DNA of 64,000 bases from Halopseudomonas laoshanensis (GCF_008365385.1 NZ_QOVF01000003.1:124001-188000), one strand, 5' to 3'; counted from the stretch's first letter, positions 1 to 11,580 are shown. The notes: generated by a model not told the origin, from the letters alone. Numbers and translations are program-made.

Positions 1-1
1 G

Positions 2-232
2 TTCGGGCTGCTCAGCATGGGCGTCACCCGCGGCCCCCTGACCGGGATCTGGGGAAGCTGGGAAAACGCCAGCGATGCGGAGGTGCGGGCGTTTCTGGAG
101 CGCTGGCGCGACAGCCGCCTGGATATGTTACGCCAGGGTCACAGCGCGCTGAACCAGGCGCTGCAGATGGCCTGGTACGCGCTGCCCGTTTCCTGGGAAG
201 CCACCGGCTACCCCGGCCCGCCAGCCATCTGA
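2..232 (+). CDS. C-terminal part of a small partner protein of the downstream GMC oxidoreductase (partial)
   Basis: The reading frame is open from the first complete codon and ends in TGA at 230-232, so only the last 76 residues are visible. The fragment is rich in Trp and has a helical look, with a closing Pro/Gly-rich tail (GYPGPP). I see no cofactor or catalytic motif. It ends 35 bases before the GMC oxidoreductase start. In pseudomonads a small, often Tat-exported protein commonly precedes this GMC gene, resembling the small subunit of membrane-bound alcohol or gluconate dehydrogenases. The call rests on position and that general pattern, not on a motif. Confidence 0.55.
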   Translation, partial: FGLLSMGVTRGPLTGIWGSWENASDAEVRAFLERWRDSRLDMLRQGHSALNQALQMAWYALPVSWEATGYPGPPAI

Positions 233-267
233 ATCTCCCTTTTTCGCCACTGCCCAGGTGACCCGAG

Positions 268-2700
<2,433 letters not shown>

Positions 2701-2704
2701 GCCG

Positions 2705-4444
2705 ATGCTCTTAGCCCAGCGTCAGGTAGCGCCTCTGCTTCTGCTGTGTGCCCTGATCTTCGCCCCGTTCACCCAGGCGCAAACTCCAAACCAGCAAGCC
2801 GTCGCCAGCGCTCACCCTGCTGCCACCGCCGCCGGCCATCAGATTCTCGACCAGGGCGGCAATGCCTTCGATGCTGCTGTCGCGGTTGCAGCCACATTGG
2901 CAGTAGCCGAGCCCTACAGCTCCGGGCTGGGTGGCGGCGGCTTCTTTCTGCTGCGCCAGCAGGCTGAAAGCGGCACCGACTATCGCTTCCTCGATGCGCG
3001 GGAAACCGCCCCGTTATCCGCTGGGCGCGACTTCTATCAGGATGCTGACGGCAAGTTTCAACGTGACCCTGCGCTGAACGGCCCCCGCGCCGCCGGTATT
3101 CCGGGCCTGCCCGCCGCATTGGTGTTGCTGGCCGAGGAATATGGCAATCTGAGCCTGAAGCAGAGCCTGCAGCCGGCGATCAACGCCGCAGAGCAGGGCT
3201 TTGCCGTGACCGAGCGTTACCGCATGCTTGGTGGTTTTAGACTGGAGGCGATGCGTCGCAACGCTGAAACCACACGGCTGTTCCTGCGCGAGGGCGACAT
3301 CCCCGCCGTGGGCACGCTGATCCGTCAGCCGGAACTGGCGCTGACCCTACGCGCCCTGGCCGAACGCGGCCACGCGGGCTTCTATCAGGGGCCGGTGGCC
3401 AAGCTACTGCTGGATGCCGTGCACGCTGGCGGCGGAGCCTGGAAGCAAGCTGATCTGGATAATTACCGGGTGATTGAACGCCAACCGGTCAGCTTTAACA
3501 GCTTCGGTATGCAAGTCTTCAGCGCGCCCCTGCCCTCCGCCGGCGGCATTGCGCTGGCCAACATACTCCAGGGGCTCGAAGCATTGCCGCAGGCAACTCC
3601 CGGCTCAACCACCTGGACTCACCAGTTGGTGGAGCTGATGCGCCGCAGTTACCGCGAGCGCATGCTGCTGGGTGATAGTGATTTTGTTGAAGTACCCACA
3701 GAAAGACTGCTGTCCGCCGAACATGCCCAGGCCATGGCCGCCAGCATTAATCCGAACAGAGCCACGCCGAGCAGCGAGCTGGGAGACCCTGCGCCGTTCA
3801 GCCAGGGCACCGATACCACGCACTTTTCGCTGATCGACGCCCAGGGCAATGCCGTGGCTGCAACGCTAAGCATCAATCTACCGTTCGGCGCGGCTTTCAC
3901 GGTGCCCGGCACCGGGGTGCTGCTGAACAACGAAATGGATGACTTTGCCACCGACCCCACCGGCGAAAATGCCTATCAACTGGCCGGCAGCGAACCCAAC
4001 AGTGTCGGGCCGGGCAAGCGGCCGTTATCCAGCATGACCCCGACCATGCTGGAAAGCGGTGAGCAACTGGCGATTCTGGGTACACCGGGCGGCAGCCGCA
4101 TCATCACCATGGTGCTGCTGGGCGCGCTGGAAGCAATTGAGGGCGAGAACGTAGAGGCCTGGGTCAGCAGACCGCGCTTCCATCATCAGTATCTGCCAGA
4201 TCATATTCAGATCGAAGACGGCGCCTTCAGCCCGCAACTGCAAAGCGAGCTGGAAGCGCTGGGCCACAGCATCAAGCCGGTGGGCCGGGATTACGGCGAT
4301 ATGCACGCAGTGCACTGGAACAAGCAGACCGGCGAACTGCAGGCTGCCAGTGATCCGCGCGGCGTGGGCCAGGCTCAGGTTAAAGCGCGCGCCGAGCAGC
4401 CGGCCCAGCGTAACGCTGAGCCGCGCGCGGTTACGGCAGACTGA
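2705..4444 (+). CDS. ggt: Gamma-glutamyltranspeptidase precursor
   Basis: This 579-residue periplasmic Ntn-hydrolase cleaves gamma-glutamyl bonds, such as those of glutathione, and transfers the glutamyl group to water or amino acids. A signal peptide is visible at residues 1-25 (hydrophobic core ending FTQA). The autoprocessing site is DTTHFS, with T371 predicted to become the N-terminal nucleophile of the small subunit. The oxyanion and substrate motif GKRPLSSMTPT and the later GTPGGSRI follow. It starts only 4 bases after the ferredoxin gene. Its 3' end overlaps the convergent Na/Pi transporter gene by 14 bases. Confidence 0.95.
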   Translation: MLLAQRQVAPLLLLCALIFAPFTQAQTPNQQAVASAHPAATAAGHQILDQGGNAFDAAVAVAATLAVAEPYSSGLGGGGFFLLRQQAESGTDYRFLDARETAPLSAGRDFYQDADGKFQRDPALNGPRAAGIPGLPAALVLLAEEYGNLSLKQSLQPAINAAEQGFAVTERYRMLGGFRLEAMRRNAETTRLFLREGDIPAVGTLIRQPELALTLRALAERGHAGFYQGPVAKLLLDAVHAGGGAWKQADLDNYRVIERQPVSFNSFGMQVFSAPLPSAGGIALANILQGLEALPQATPGSTTWTHQLVELMRRSYRERMLLGDSDFVEVPTERLLSAEHAQAMAASINPNRATPSSELGDPAPFSQGTDTTHFSLIDAQGNAVAATLSINLPFGAAFTVPGTGVLLNNEMDDFATDPTGENAYQLAGSEPNSVGPGKRPLSSMTPTMLESGEQLAILGTPGGSRIITMVLLGALEAIEGENVEAWVSRPRFHHQYLPDHIQIEDGAFSPQLQSELEALGHSIKPVGRDYGDMHAVHWNKQTGELQAASDPRGVGQAQVKARAEQPAQRNAEPRAVTAD

Positions 4445-6275
4445 GCGATGGCTCGATACGCCCGGTGGGCGAAGTACTGAGTACCTGCGCATCCTGGTCA
4501 TGCAACTCGGCATGCGCGCGGTACAGGTGCTGACGGACGCGCAACAGGTAATGCAGATCGTTGAGCATCGATGAGGCCTGCCAGCCGTCCAGCTCCCGGT
4601 TACGCAGACGCGTCTGAATGGTCTGCTGGAAATGATCGGCAAATAGCCGCTCCTGCTCCTCATAAGCGCCGAACAACTCTCCCCGCGCTTCCGTGTCGCC
4701 TTGCATGTTCATCAACCGCCCCATATCCACCAGCGCCTGACCGCCCTGTTCACGCAACAGATCGTAGGCTTCATGGATTGCCGGTTGGCGGCTGTCGATC
4801 TGTTTGCGCAGATTGGACTGTAGATGCTTGGCCGCTTTTACCGCTTCTATCAGCTCGCGGGCGGCCGCGTTGTAGTCCATCAGAACTTGCTGCTGGGCCG
4901 GCAGCAGTGACAGATCCATCCGACTGATAAAGTCGATAATGTCCGCGTACACGCCTTTGACATGCCGCTCGTACAGCGCGTCAGCATCCTCGCGGCGATC
5001 TTCAGGCACGGCGCGCAGTACCAACTTGTGCAACTGCTCACGGGACAGATCGCTGAGATTGCCCGGCGGCAGATACAACGCAGCGGCAATCACCTGGCGG
5101 CTCAATGCGCCGAGATTCTGCACTTCCTGGCCCAGTACCTTAAGCGCGGTATCCGCATGCTGCAGGGCTGAGTCATTGAGAAAGCGTGCGCGCATGCGCG
5201 GCTGCTCGCTCAAGGCTGCATGCCTTTCCCGCGGGCTGCCAACGGATGTGGCGTCAGGCAGCCAGCGCATCAGCCATTTCACCATCAGCGGGATCCAGGG
5301 CAGCATGATCGCCAAGCCCAGGACATTGAACAGGGTATGAAACAGCGCCAGCTTGAGCGTGTAGGCATCTGCGGCTATGCCCAGCACATCGGCCAGCCAG
5401 TCTACCGAGCGCGTCAGGCTCGGCAATATCGCCAGGGCGACCAGCGCTGTGACCAGGTTGAACAAAATATGCGCAGCCGCCAGGCGGCGACCGGCGTTGT
5501 TGCTGCCCAGAGCAGCTAGCAGCGCGGTGACGGTGGTGCCCAAGTTGGCGCCAATCGCCATGGCCAGCGCATTACCGTAAGCCAATTGGCCGCTGGCCAA
5601 CGCAGCCAGAGTGATCATCATGGCCGCATGGCTGGACTGCATCAGAATGGTCGCTACCAGGCCCAACAGCGCATACAGCACCACGCCAGTCCAACCCTCT
5701 ACCGCAAAGCCGTCCAGCGCCAGCAGGCCATCGAAGCTGGCGAAGCCGTCCTTCATCAGGTCGATGCCGAGAAACAGCAGACCCACCCCGAGCAGTACCT
5801 GACCTGCGCCCTTCCACAGGCTTTCCATGCGCCGGCCGAGCAGCACACCGAACACCAGCAAAGGCATGGCTACGAGCGCGAGATCGACTTTGAGGCCCAC
5901 CAGAGCAATCAACCAGGCGCCGGTGGTGGTACCCAGGTTGGCACCGAACACAATGCCAATACCGGCCACAAGGCTGATCATGCCAGCGCTGAGGAAGGCA
6001 ATACTGAGTACGGTAACCAGGGAGCTGGATTGCACCAGCGCGGTGCTGGTAATGCCGAACAGCAGGCTTTTCCACAGGCGATTGGTGCTGCGCTTCAGCC
6101 AGCGTTCAAGGGCGCCGCCGGTAAAAGCGCGGAAGCCATCTTCGAGATGGAACATGCCTAGCATGAACAGCGCGATGCCCGCTGCCAGCGTGGCCAGCTC
6201 GGGCTTCCAGACGAACAGGAATACGAGCACCAGTAGAACAACGGGCACCCAGAGTGGTTTGAACAATACGTGCAT
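4431..6275 (-). CDS. Na/Pi cotransporter family protein with PhoU-like C-terminal domain
   Basis: A 614-residue inner-membrane protein of the NptA/YjbB family, which moves phosphate coupled to sodium. The first half has about eight to ten hydrophobic segments holding the two inverted family repeats, marked by QSSS at residues 82-85 and QSSH near 211. The second half, after about residue 350, is soluble, helical and charged, as expected for the PhoU-like domain often fused to these transporters. The start has an AAGG Shine-Dalgarno sequence directly upstream. In bacteria these proteins may work as phosphate exporters or in regulation; the direction of transport cannot be read from the sequence. 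The gene converges on ggt with overlapping ends. Confidence 0.9.
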   Translation of the reverse strand: MHVLFKPLWVPVVLLVLVFLFVWKPELATLAAGIALFMLGMFHLEDGFRAFTGGALERWLKRSTNRLWKSLLFGITSTALVQSSSLVTVLSIAFLSAGMISLVAGIGIVFGANLGTTTGAWLIALVGLKVDLALVAMPLLVFGVLLGRRMESLWKGAGQVLLGVGLLFLGIDLMKDGFASFDGLLALDGFAVEGWTGVVLYALLGLVATILMQSSHAAMMITLAALASGQLAYGNALAMAIGANLGTTVTALLAALGSNNAGRRLAAAHILFNLVTALVALAILPSLTRSVDWLADVLGIAADAYTLKLALFHTLFNVLGLAIMLPWIPLMVKWLMRWLPDATSVGSPRERHAALSEQPRMRARFLNDSALQHADTALKVLGQEVQNLGALSRQVIAAALYLPPGNLSDLSREQLHKLVLRAVPEDRREDADALYERHVKGVYADIIDFISRMDLSLLPAQQQVLMDYNAAARELIEAVKAAKHLQSNLRKQIDSRQPAIHEAYDLLREQGGQALVDMGRLMNMQGDTEARGELFGAYEEQERLFADHFQQTIQTRLRNRELDGWQASSMLNDLHYLLRVRQHLYRAHAELHDQDAQVLSTSPTGRIEPSLSLP

Positions 6276-6357
6276 CAGCCTTACTTCTCTGCAAAGAGGC
6301 TGCAGGCCACCAACGTGACAATCAGCGGCCTGAACTCATATCGAACGGAAAATCTGC

Positions 6358-6699
6358 TTAGAGATTTTCATCCTGCTGGCTACGGCCATAACCGCTTTTT
6401 GTACAACCCAGGCAACGTACAAAGGTTTCGGTACCAGGACGCAAGACCAGTTCCTGACCTGCTTCTGTCACATTCCCGCCCGCCAGGGTGAAAGGCAGAC
6501 TGACTACAAAGGCAGCTGCGCCAATCGCGGTCACGCCCAACAGCAAGGGCCGGGCAATCACGAGGTCACCAATCATGGCAAATATGCCGGGGTTCTCAAC
6601 ATGATCTTGATAAGGCGAATGCGAGTTTTCTTGGGCCAGAACGCTGGCGCTGAGCAGCATGCCAGCCATGAGAGCGGTAGTGTGACGTAACAGGCGCAT
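6358..6699 (-). CDS. Small pseudomonad membrane protein of unknown function
   Basis: A 113-residue protein with an N-terminal signal peptide (residues 1-22, ending VLAQ), one central hydrophobic segment at about 50-72, and a short C-terminal tail carrying two cysteines ([11 protein letters not shown]). Homologues of this layout occur widely in pseudomonads and are sometimes loosely labelled multidrug transporter, which the size does not support. It is a likely inner-membrane or periplasm-facing protein. The start has AGGGA seven bases upstream. It lies 82 bases upstream of the Na/Pi transporter on the same strand and may be co-transcribed with it. Function is unknown. Confidence 0.8.
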   Translation of the reverse strand: MRLLRHTTALMAGMLLSASVLAQENSHSPYQDHVENPGIFAMIGDLVIARPLLLGVTAIGAAAFVVSLPFTLAGGNVTEAGQELVLRPGTETFVRCLGCTKSGYGRSQQDENL

Positions 6700-6845
6700 A
6701 GTTGAATCCCTGGTAGTTGCCCATAGGCGTTATTCTTGGAGAGACTCCCATCCGGGGTAGCCTTCAGCCTTCATTGTAGGCACATTACGCCGGTTTCGGA
6801 ATCAGGTGCGTGAAAATTGCCAACCAGGTCCTGGATCCGACCGGT

Positions 6846-7658
6846 TTAGCGCTGACAACGCCGACAAAATACCGAGCTGCGTTGACCTAGCCGACACTCT
6901 GAAAGCTCTGTGCCACAGACCTTGCAGGGTTGCCCGCCGCGCCCGTAAACAAACAGCTCCTGCTGGAAGTATCCGGGCTGGCCGTCGCCGCCGAGGAAGT
7001 CACGCAAGGTGGTGCCGCCGCGTTCGATGGCGTAGGCGAGGATGCGTTTTATCTCTTCGGCGAGTATCTGATAGCGCGCGCGGCTGATGCGCCCTGCTTC
7101 ACGACGCGGATCAATCCCGGCGGCAAACAGGGCTTCGGTGGCGTAGATATTACCGACACCGACGACCACGGCGTTATCCATGATGAAGGGTTTCACGGCC
7201 ATGGATTTGCCCCGTGAGCATTGATAGAGCCGCTCGCCGTCGAACAACTCCGACAGCGGCTCGGGACCCAGCCGTGACAGCAGCGGATGCATCTCTCCAG
7301 CCTTGATCCACAACATCGCGCCAAAGCGCCGCGGATCGGTGTAGCGCAGCGCCATGCCCGAATCCAGCTCGATATCCACGTGCTCGTGTTTGCCCACTGG
7401 ACTGCCGATGGGTACCAGACGCAAATTGCCGGACATGCCCAAATGACTGATCAGGCTGCCGCCGCCGATATCCATCAACAGGTATTTGGCCCGGCGACGG
7501 ATCTGGCTGAAGGTTTGATCTTCTATTTGGATTGCCAGATCTTCCGGGATCGGCCAGCGCAGACGGCTGTCGCGCACAATCAGCCGGGTGACCTTGCGAC
7601 CTTCCAAATGCGGGGCAATGCCGCGGCGGGTGGTTTCTACTTCGGGTAGTTCGGGCAT
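6846..7658 (-). CDS. mutM: Formamidopyrimidine-DNA glycosylase
   Basis: MutM (Fpg) removes 8-oxoguanine and ring-opened purines and cuts the abasic site by beta,delta-elimination. The 270-residue protein begins [13 protein letters not shown], giving the catalytic Pro2 and Glu3. The basic motif RRAKYLL follows near residue 55. The C-terminal zinc finger uses C245, C248, C265 and C268. The length is typical. It stands alone on the minus strand, downstream of a gap holding a palindromic repeat. Confidence 0.97.
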   Translation of the reverse strand: MPELPEVETTRRGIAPHLEGRKVTRLIVRDSRLRWPIPEDLAIQIEDQTFSQIRRRAKYLLMDIGGGSLISHLGMSGNLRLVPIGSPVGKHEHVDIELDSGMALRYTDPRRFGAMLWIKAGEMHPLLSRLGPEPLSELFDGERLYQCSRGKSMAVKPFIMDNAVVVGVGNIYATEALFAAGIDPRREAGRISRARYQILAEEIKRILAYAIERGGTTLRDFLGGDGQPGYFQQELFVYGRGGQPCKVCGTELSECRLGQRSSVFCRRCQR

Positions 7659-7760
7659 TTAGCGGCCTGTAAGACGTTAGCGTGGGGACATGTTAGAGGT
7701 TATGCGCCGGAGCGTGCTAGAGATTCTGCGTGAGCGCATGTTGAGCGCTGAGTCCGGGTG

Positions 7761-7929
7761 GGGCATGTTGAGCACTGGGTCTGTGCGGGGCGCCGATCAG
7801 CAGCCCCGCTTTGCTGACACGCTGTCCCATCCCTGGGCGCTCGGCGTCGCCCATCCATGGGCTCCGACGGTACAGCAAAGCGGGACTTCTGACCGGCGCC
7901 TGATAACGCTGCGTTAGCTCAACATGCCC
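7761..7929. repeat. Nested palindromic repeat element, MITE- or REP-like
   Basis: This lies in the 326-base gap between mutM and the permease gene, where I see no credible gene. The outer arms GGGCATGTTGAGC (7761-7773) and GCTCAACATGCCC (7917-7929) are exact inverted copies. Inside them, GGCGCCGATCAG (7789-7800) pairs with CTGACCGGCGCC (7889-7900) with one mismatch. CCCGCTTTGCTG (7805-7816) pairs exactly with CAGCAAAGCGGG (7873-7884). The whole could fold into one long stem. A related GCATGTTGAGC copy lies just outside at 7737-7747. The layout suggests a small non-autonomous mobile or extragenic palindromic element; copy number elsewhere is unknown. Confidence 0.7.
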
Positions 7930-7984
7930 TCTGAAGCTTTCTGGTTTCTTCTTTTTGACTTGTGGCTCGTGGCTTGCCGCTTTA

Positions 7985-9328
7985 CTAACTATGCAGCCAG
8001 TAGGTTCCGAACAGCAGGAGCAAGAGCAGGGGCATGACGCTCATGACGAAGCGTCCGTTCCAACCGAACGCCACGCGGAATGGCGTCTCGCCGCTGTAGC
8101 GCGACAGGATCAGCGTCGAGGGTCCGAAGGGTGAGCAGATCATCGCCAGCGAGAAACCGCACATCAAGCCGACCGCCGGGGTCATGATCGGCACGCCCAG
8201 CACCGCCAGTTGCGCCAACAGGCCTGCAATCAACGACAGCGAAACGATCGGCGCCACTCCCATCACTGCCAGGGTAATGGTGCTGAACAGGCTGGCGACA
8301 GCGAGCAACAGGTTGTATTTGGGTTCGGCGGCGAGCCAGGCGGCGATTTCTTCCAGCGGGGCGATGGCGCCGAGGGCACCACCGAGCAGCGCCGCACAGC
8401 CGAAGATAAACATTTCGTTATGCATGCTGCCCATATTCTCGGCTACTTCTTCCAGCGCGCGCTTGGGTGAGCGATCGCGCCACAGGAGGTAACTGATGAC
8501 TCCGACTGGCACCAGTACCATCGCCGATTGCGACGCGGTCAGGGCCGAGACTGACGCCATGGCGCCAATGGCCAGCAAACCTAACAGACTGCCCAGCAGC
8601 AGACTGATCATGCCTTCGGCACGCGTGCTGTCGCCGATATTGTCTCGTAGCGCCAGCAGGCCGCGGGTTTCGCGGCGCCAGCCGACCAGGATCATCATTA
8701 CCGCCGCAACGATTCCGTAGGGCAGCATGGCGCTCCAGGACAGCTCGGGCATTTCCCGGGAGATGATCGCAATGGTCACACTGGTCGGCGCCAGCAGCGG
8801 CACCAAGGCAAAACCACGGAGCGTGGTGACCATGACACTGCGCAGGCCGTCGCGGCGCTGGTCATCGGTCAGTGGATAGCGCTTGAGATGTGTGGTCAGG
8901 GTGCCGCAGAGCAGGTTCATCATGCCGAAATTAAGAATCGAACCGATGCTGCCGGCGGTGAGCACATAGCGTGGGTAGAGCACGACCTTGGAGCCGGAGA
9001 GCAGCGCCTTATGCAGTTCGCTGAGCTGCGGCAGACGCTTGGCCAGCAGCTGCATCAGGCCAAGCGCCGCGAGGAAGCTGGTGTAATAGGCGGCTGATGC
9101 GGCGAGTTTGGGCCACAAGCTCGCGTCCGTTCGCGCATTCAGCGCCGCGGCGATCAATACCGCCAGGGTGATAATGCCCAGCCACTGCGGGTAACGATTA
9201 AGGCGGCTGAAATGCAGCAGGAAATACAGCAGAAACACGGCGGCGGCCAGCCAGCTGAGCATCGGCAATTGCAGCAGCAGTGCCGTCAGCTCCAGGCCTA
9301 CTCCAAGTGGCAGCAGCGCCAGTTTCAT
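7985..9328 (-). CDS. Multi-pass membrane permease of unidentified substrate
   Basis: From the ATG at 9328 this is a 447-residue, very hydrophobic protein with roughly eleven to twelve membrane segments and short charged loops. It has the general look of an ion-transporter-superfamily permease, with two similar halves and polar breaks (LCGTLTTHLKRYPLTDDQRR and a late GFSLAMICSPFGPS). I do not recognise the family with certainty. A GTG 36 bases further upstream would overlap the thioesterase gene; 9328 was chosen because it starts 10 bases after that gene's stop and gives a typical MKLALL N-terminus. It is probably co-transcribed with the thioesterase gene. Confidence 0.72.
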   Translation of the reverse strand: MKLALLPLGVGLELTALLLQLPMLSWLAAAVFLLYFLLHFSRLNRYPQWLGIITLAVLIAAALNARTDASLWPKLAASAAYYTSFLAALGLMQLLAKRLPQLSELHKALLSGSKVVLYPRYVLTAGSIGSILNFGMMNLLCGTLTTHLKRYPLTDDQRRDGLRSVMVTTLRGFALVPLLAPTSVTIAIISREMPELSWSAMLPYGIVAAVMMILVGWRRETRGLLALRDNIGDSTRAEGMISLLLGSLLGLLAIGAMASVSALTASQSAMVLVPVGVISYLLWRDRSPKRALEEVAENMGSMHNEMFIFGCAALLGGALGAIAPLEEIAAWLAAEPKYNLLLAVASLFSTITLAVMGVAPIVSLSLIAGLLAQLAVLGVPIMTPAVGLMCGFSLAMICSPFGPSTLILSRYSGETPFRVAFGWNGRFVMSVMPLLLLLLFGTYWLHS

Positions 9329-9338
9329 ACGCGTTGGC

Positions 9339-9773
9339 TCACGGCAGGTCCTTGCGGTAGGCACCCTTTTTCAACACGCCTTCGCCAAAGCCGATCAGGT
9401 TGTCGTTTTCATCCAGCAGATCGCAGGCAGCCATGAATACCTTGTGCCCGGCGCTGCGGCAGGTCGCTACGGCGCGTACCTGGGTGCCGATTTGCGCGGT
9501 TGCAGAGAAGTTGACATTGAGTGACAGGGTGATGGCTACCCGTCGTTCTTCGGCGGTCGGTGCCCAGGTGCCGCACAAGCCCATGGCGATATCCAGCAGG
9601 CTGGCGGTAACGCCGCCGTGCAGGTTGCCGGCGTTGTTCATATGTCGCGGTGTCAGCGTCAGCCCGACCACGGCGCGGCCTTCGGAATACTCCAGCAACT
9701 CACAACCCACATCCTGAAAGAATCCGGTAACGGAGCGTTCTACGGCTTGCTGTTGGTCTTTATTCACGGACAC
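9339..9773 (-). CDS. PaaI-family hotdog acyl-CoA thioesterase
   Basis: A 144-residue single-domain hotdog protein predicted to hydrolyse acyl- or aryl-CoA esters in the cytoplasm. The family signature is NLHGGVTASLLDIAMG at about residues 50-65, with H52-G-G and the acidic D61. The start is GTG at 9773. A second GTG two codons later (9767) is better spaced from the AGGG at about 9777-9780 and may be the true start. It is divergent from the hydroxyacyl-CoA dehydrogenase operon and could release CoA from dead-end intermediates of that pathway, but the linkage is only positional. Confidence 0.85.
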   Translation of the reverse strand: MSVNKDQQQAVERSVTGFFQDVGCELLEYSEGRAVVGLTLTPRHMNNAGNLHGGVTASLLDIAMGLCGTWAPTAEERRVAITLSLNVNFSATAQIGTQVRAVATCRSAGHKVFMAACDLLDENDNLIGFGEGVLKKGAYRKDLP

Positions 9774-10018
9774 CTACCCTTTTTAACTACGCTATTGTTA
9801 CTACACTCGTTTCTGCCACATCCGATAGAGATTCAAGCTGACAGCGGCGCAAACCGCCAAGGGCGGGCGTGCTTGTATGTTGAGCTCGATTTGTACCAGC
9901 GGGAGACAATTATGCCACAGGCAATACCGACCTGCGGTACGTCGGTCCATCTCAGGCCAGCGAACTTGCGCTGATCCCCGGCAGGATTTAATCTCGCACC
10001 ATCTTAAACGAAATACTA

Positions 10019-10033
10019 TTCCGCCATGCGGAA
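10019..10033. promoter_or_regulatory. Putative IclR-type operator upstream of the hydroxyacyl-CoA dehydrogenase/thiolase operon
   Basis: The site reads TTCCGC-CAT-GCGGAA, a perfect 6-3-6 palindrome, 27 bases before the start codon at 10061. A possible -10 box TACTAT (10014-10019) abuts it; I see no good -35. The same palindrome type occurs before three other catabolic operons here, next to an IclR-family gene, which supports a shared operator. Binding by that regulator is inferred. Confidence 0.65.
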
Positions 10034-10060
10034 TTGACAGGGTGAATAAGGAGTCATTGC

Positions 10061-11575
10061 ATGTTCAACCGAATTGGCGTGATCGGCGCAGGAGCCATGG
10101 GTCGCGGTATTGCCCAGTTGTTCGCCAGCAGTGGCCAGCAGGTACTGATTTACGATACCCGGGCTGAAGCGATTGATGATGCCATCGCCTTTAATCGCAA
10201 CCTGCTGCAGCGCTCGGTGGCCAAGGGCAAGCTCAGCGAAGCGGATTTTGAGGCGACCATGGCGCGCATGCAGCCGGCCGCCGAACTCGATGCATTGAAA
10301 GATTGCGATCTGGTGATTGAAGCCATCGTCGAGTTGCTCGAGGTCAAGCAGAAGCTGTTCGATCAGTTGGAAGCCATCGTGCGCGAAGACTGCGTGCTGG
10401 CGACCAACACCTCTTCCCTGTCGGTTACGCGCATTGCCAGTACCTGCAAGCGGCCCGAACGCGTTGCGGGTTTCCACTTTTTCAATCCCGTGCCGTTGAT
10501 GAAGATTGTCGAAGTGGTCCGTGGCGAGCGCACCGATGAGCGCTATGTGCAGGGGCTGGTCGAGCTGGCGGAGAACGCCGGGCATTTTGCTGCGATCACT
10601 CCGGACACCCCCGGCTTTCTGGTCAACCACGCAGGCCGCGCGTTCGGCACCGAAGCGCTGCGCATTCTCAGCGAGGGTGTGGCGACACCGCAGCAGATCG
10701 ACCGGATTCTGCGTGATGGCCCTGGCTTTCGCATGGGGCCGTTCGAGCTGTTCGACCTGACTGGCCTGGACGTGTCGCACGCGGTGATGGAGTCGGTCTA
10801 CGAGCAGTTCTACCATGACCCGCGCTACACCCCGTCCTTTATTGCCGCCCAGCGCGTGGCCGCGGGTTTGCTGGGTCGCAAGACCGGGCAGGGCTTCTAT
10901 CGGTACGAAGATGGCCAGAAGATCGAGCAGCCAGAAGCCGAACCGGAAACGGTGATCGTCAACCGGCCGTTCTGGCTGGACAGCCATGATGACGTGGTGC
11001 GCAGCAATGTATCTGCTGCCCTCTCCGCCGCTGGCGCCACACTGGAAGACACCAATATCCCCAGCCCCGAGGCGATTTGCCTGGTTGCTCCCCTGGGTGA
11101 AGACTGCACCAACAGCCTGGCGCGCCAGGCGCTGCCGGCCGAGCGCACGGTCGCGATTGACTGCTTTGCCGACTGGGACAAGCGCCGCGTGCTGATGCGC
11201 AACCCGGCCAGCAGTGCCGAGATCGTTGCCCAGGCCCGTCAGGCGCTGAGTGCCGACGGTGTGCCGGTGGAAGTAATCAACGACTCGCCCGGCTTTATTA
11301 TCCAGCGGCTGATGGCCAGCGTGGTCAACCTTGGCTGCGAGATTGCGCAGAAAGGCATCGCCACGCCGGACACGCTCGACCGTGCCATTCAACTGGCCCT
11401 GGGTTACCCCAAAGGCCCACTGGCGTTCGGCGAACATTACAAGAAGTGCAACATTCTCACCGTATTGAACAATCTGCAGGCCGTGTATGGCGAGCCGCGC
11501 TACCGTCCCAGCCCCTGGCTGCGACGCCGCGTGCAGCTTGACCTGCCGCTGACCACACCCGACATCCAGGAGTAA
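10061..11575 (+). CDS. 3-hydroxyacyl-CoA dehydrogenase, PaaH/DcaH type
   Basis: A 504-residue NAD-dependent dehydrogenase that oxidises a 3-hydroxyacyl-CoA to the 3-oxoacyl-CoA. The Rossmann motif GAGAMG is at residues 9-14. It is followed by the first C-terminal dimerisation domain (NHAGRAFGTEALR region, about 190-280) and a second such domain near 405-495 (INDSPGFIIQRLMASVVN). This one-plus-two domain layout is that of PaaH of phenylacetate and DcaH of adipate degradation, which act on 3-hydroxyadipyl-CoA. AAGGAG lies 9 bases before the ATG. The thiolase gene follows after 5 bases. The substrate being a dicarboxyl-CoA is inferred from family type and partner. Confidence 0.88.
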   Translation: MFNRIGVIGAGAMGRGIAQLFASSGQQVLIYDTRAEAIDDAIAFNRNLLQRSVAKGKLSEADFEATMARMQPAAELDALKDCDLVIEAIVELLEVKQKLFDQLEAIVREDCVLATNTSSLSVTRIASTCKRPERVAGFHFFNPVPLMKIVEVVRGERTDERYVQGLVELAENAGHFAAITPDTPGFLVNHAGRAFGTEALRILSEGVATPQQIDRILRDGPGFRMGPFELFDLTGLDVSHAVMESVYEQFYHDPRYTPSFIAAQRVAAGLLGRKTGQGFYRYEDGQKIEQPEAEPETVIVNRPFWLDSHDDVVRSNVSAALSAAGATLEDTNIPSPEAICLVAPLGEDCTNSLARQALPAERTVAIDCFADWDKRRVLMRNPASSAEIVAQARQALSADGVPVEVINDSPGFIIQRLMASVVNLGCEIAQKGIATPDTLDRAIQLALGYPKGPLAFGEHYKKCNILTVLNNLQAVYGEPRYRPSPWLRRRVQLDLPLTTPDIQE

Positions 11576-11580
11576 TTTGA

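Noticed and set aside
7690-7917. 75-codon reading frame in the mutM-permease gap
   Set aside because: Most of it is the nested palindrome at 7761-7929, and it has no Shine-Dalgarno or domain.
10016-11437. 473-codon minus-strand reading frame opposite the hydroxyacyl-CoA dehydrogenase gene
   Set aside because: It is an antisense shadow in GC-rich DNA; the plus strand carries a clear NAD-binding enzyme, and the antisense product has no recognisable motif.
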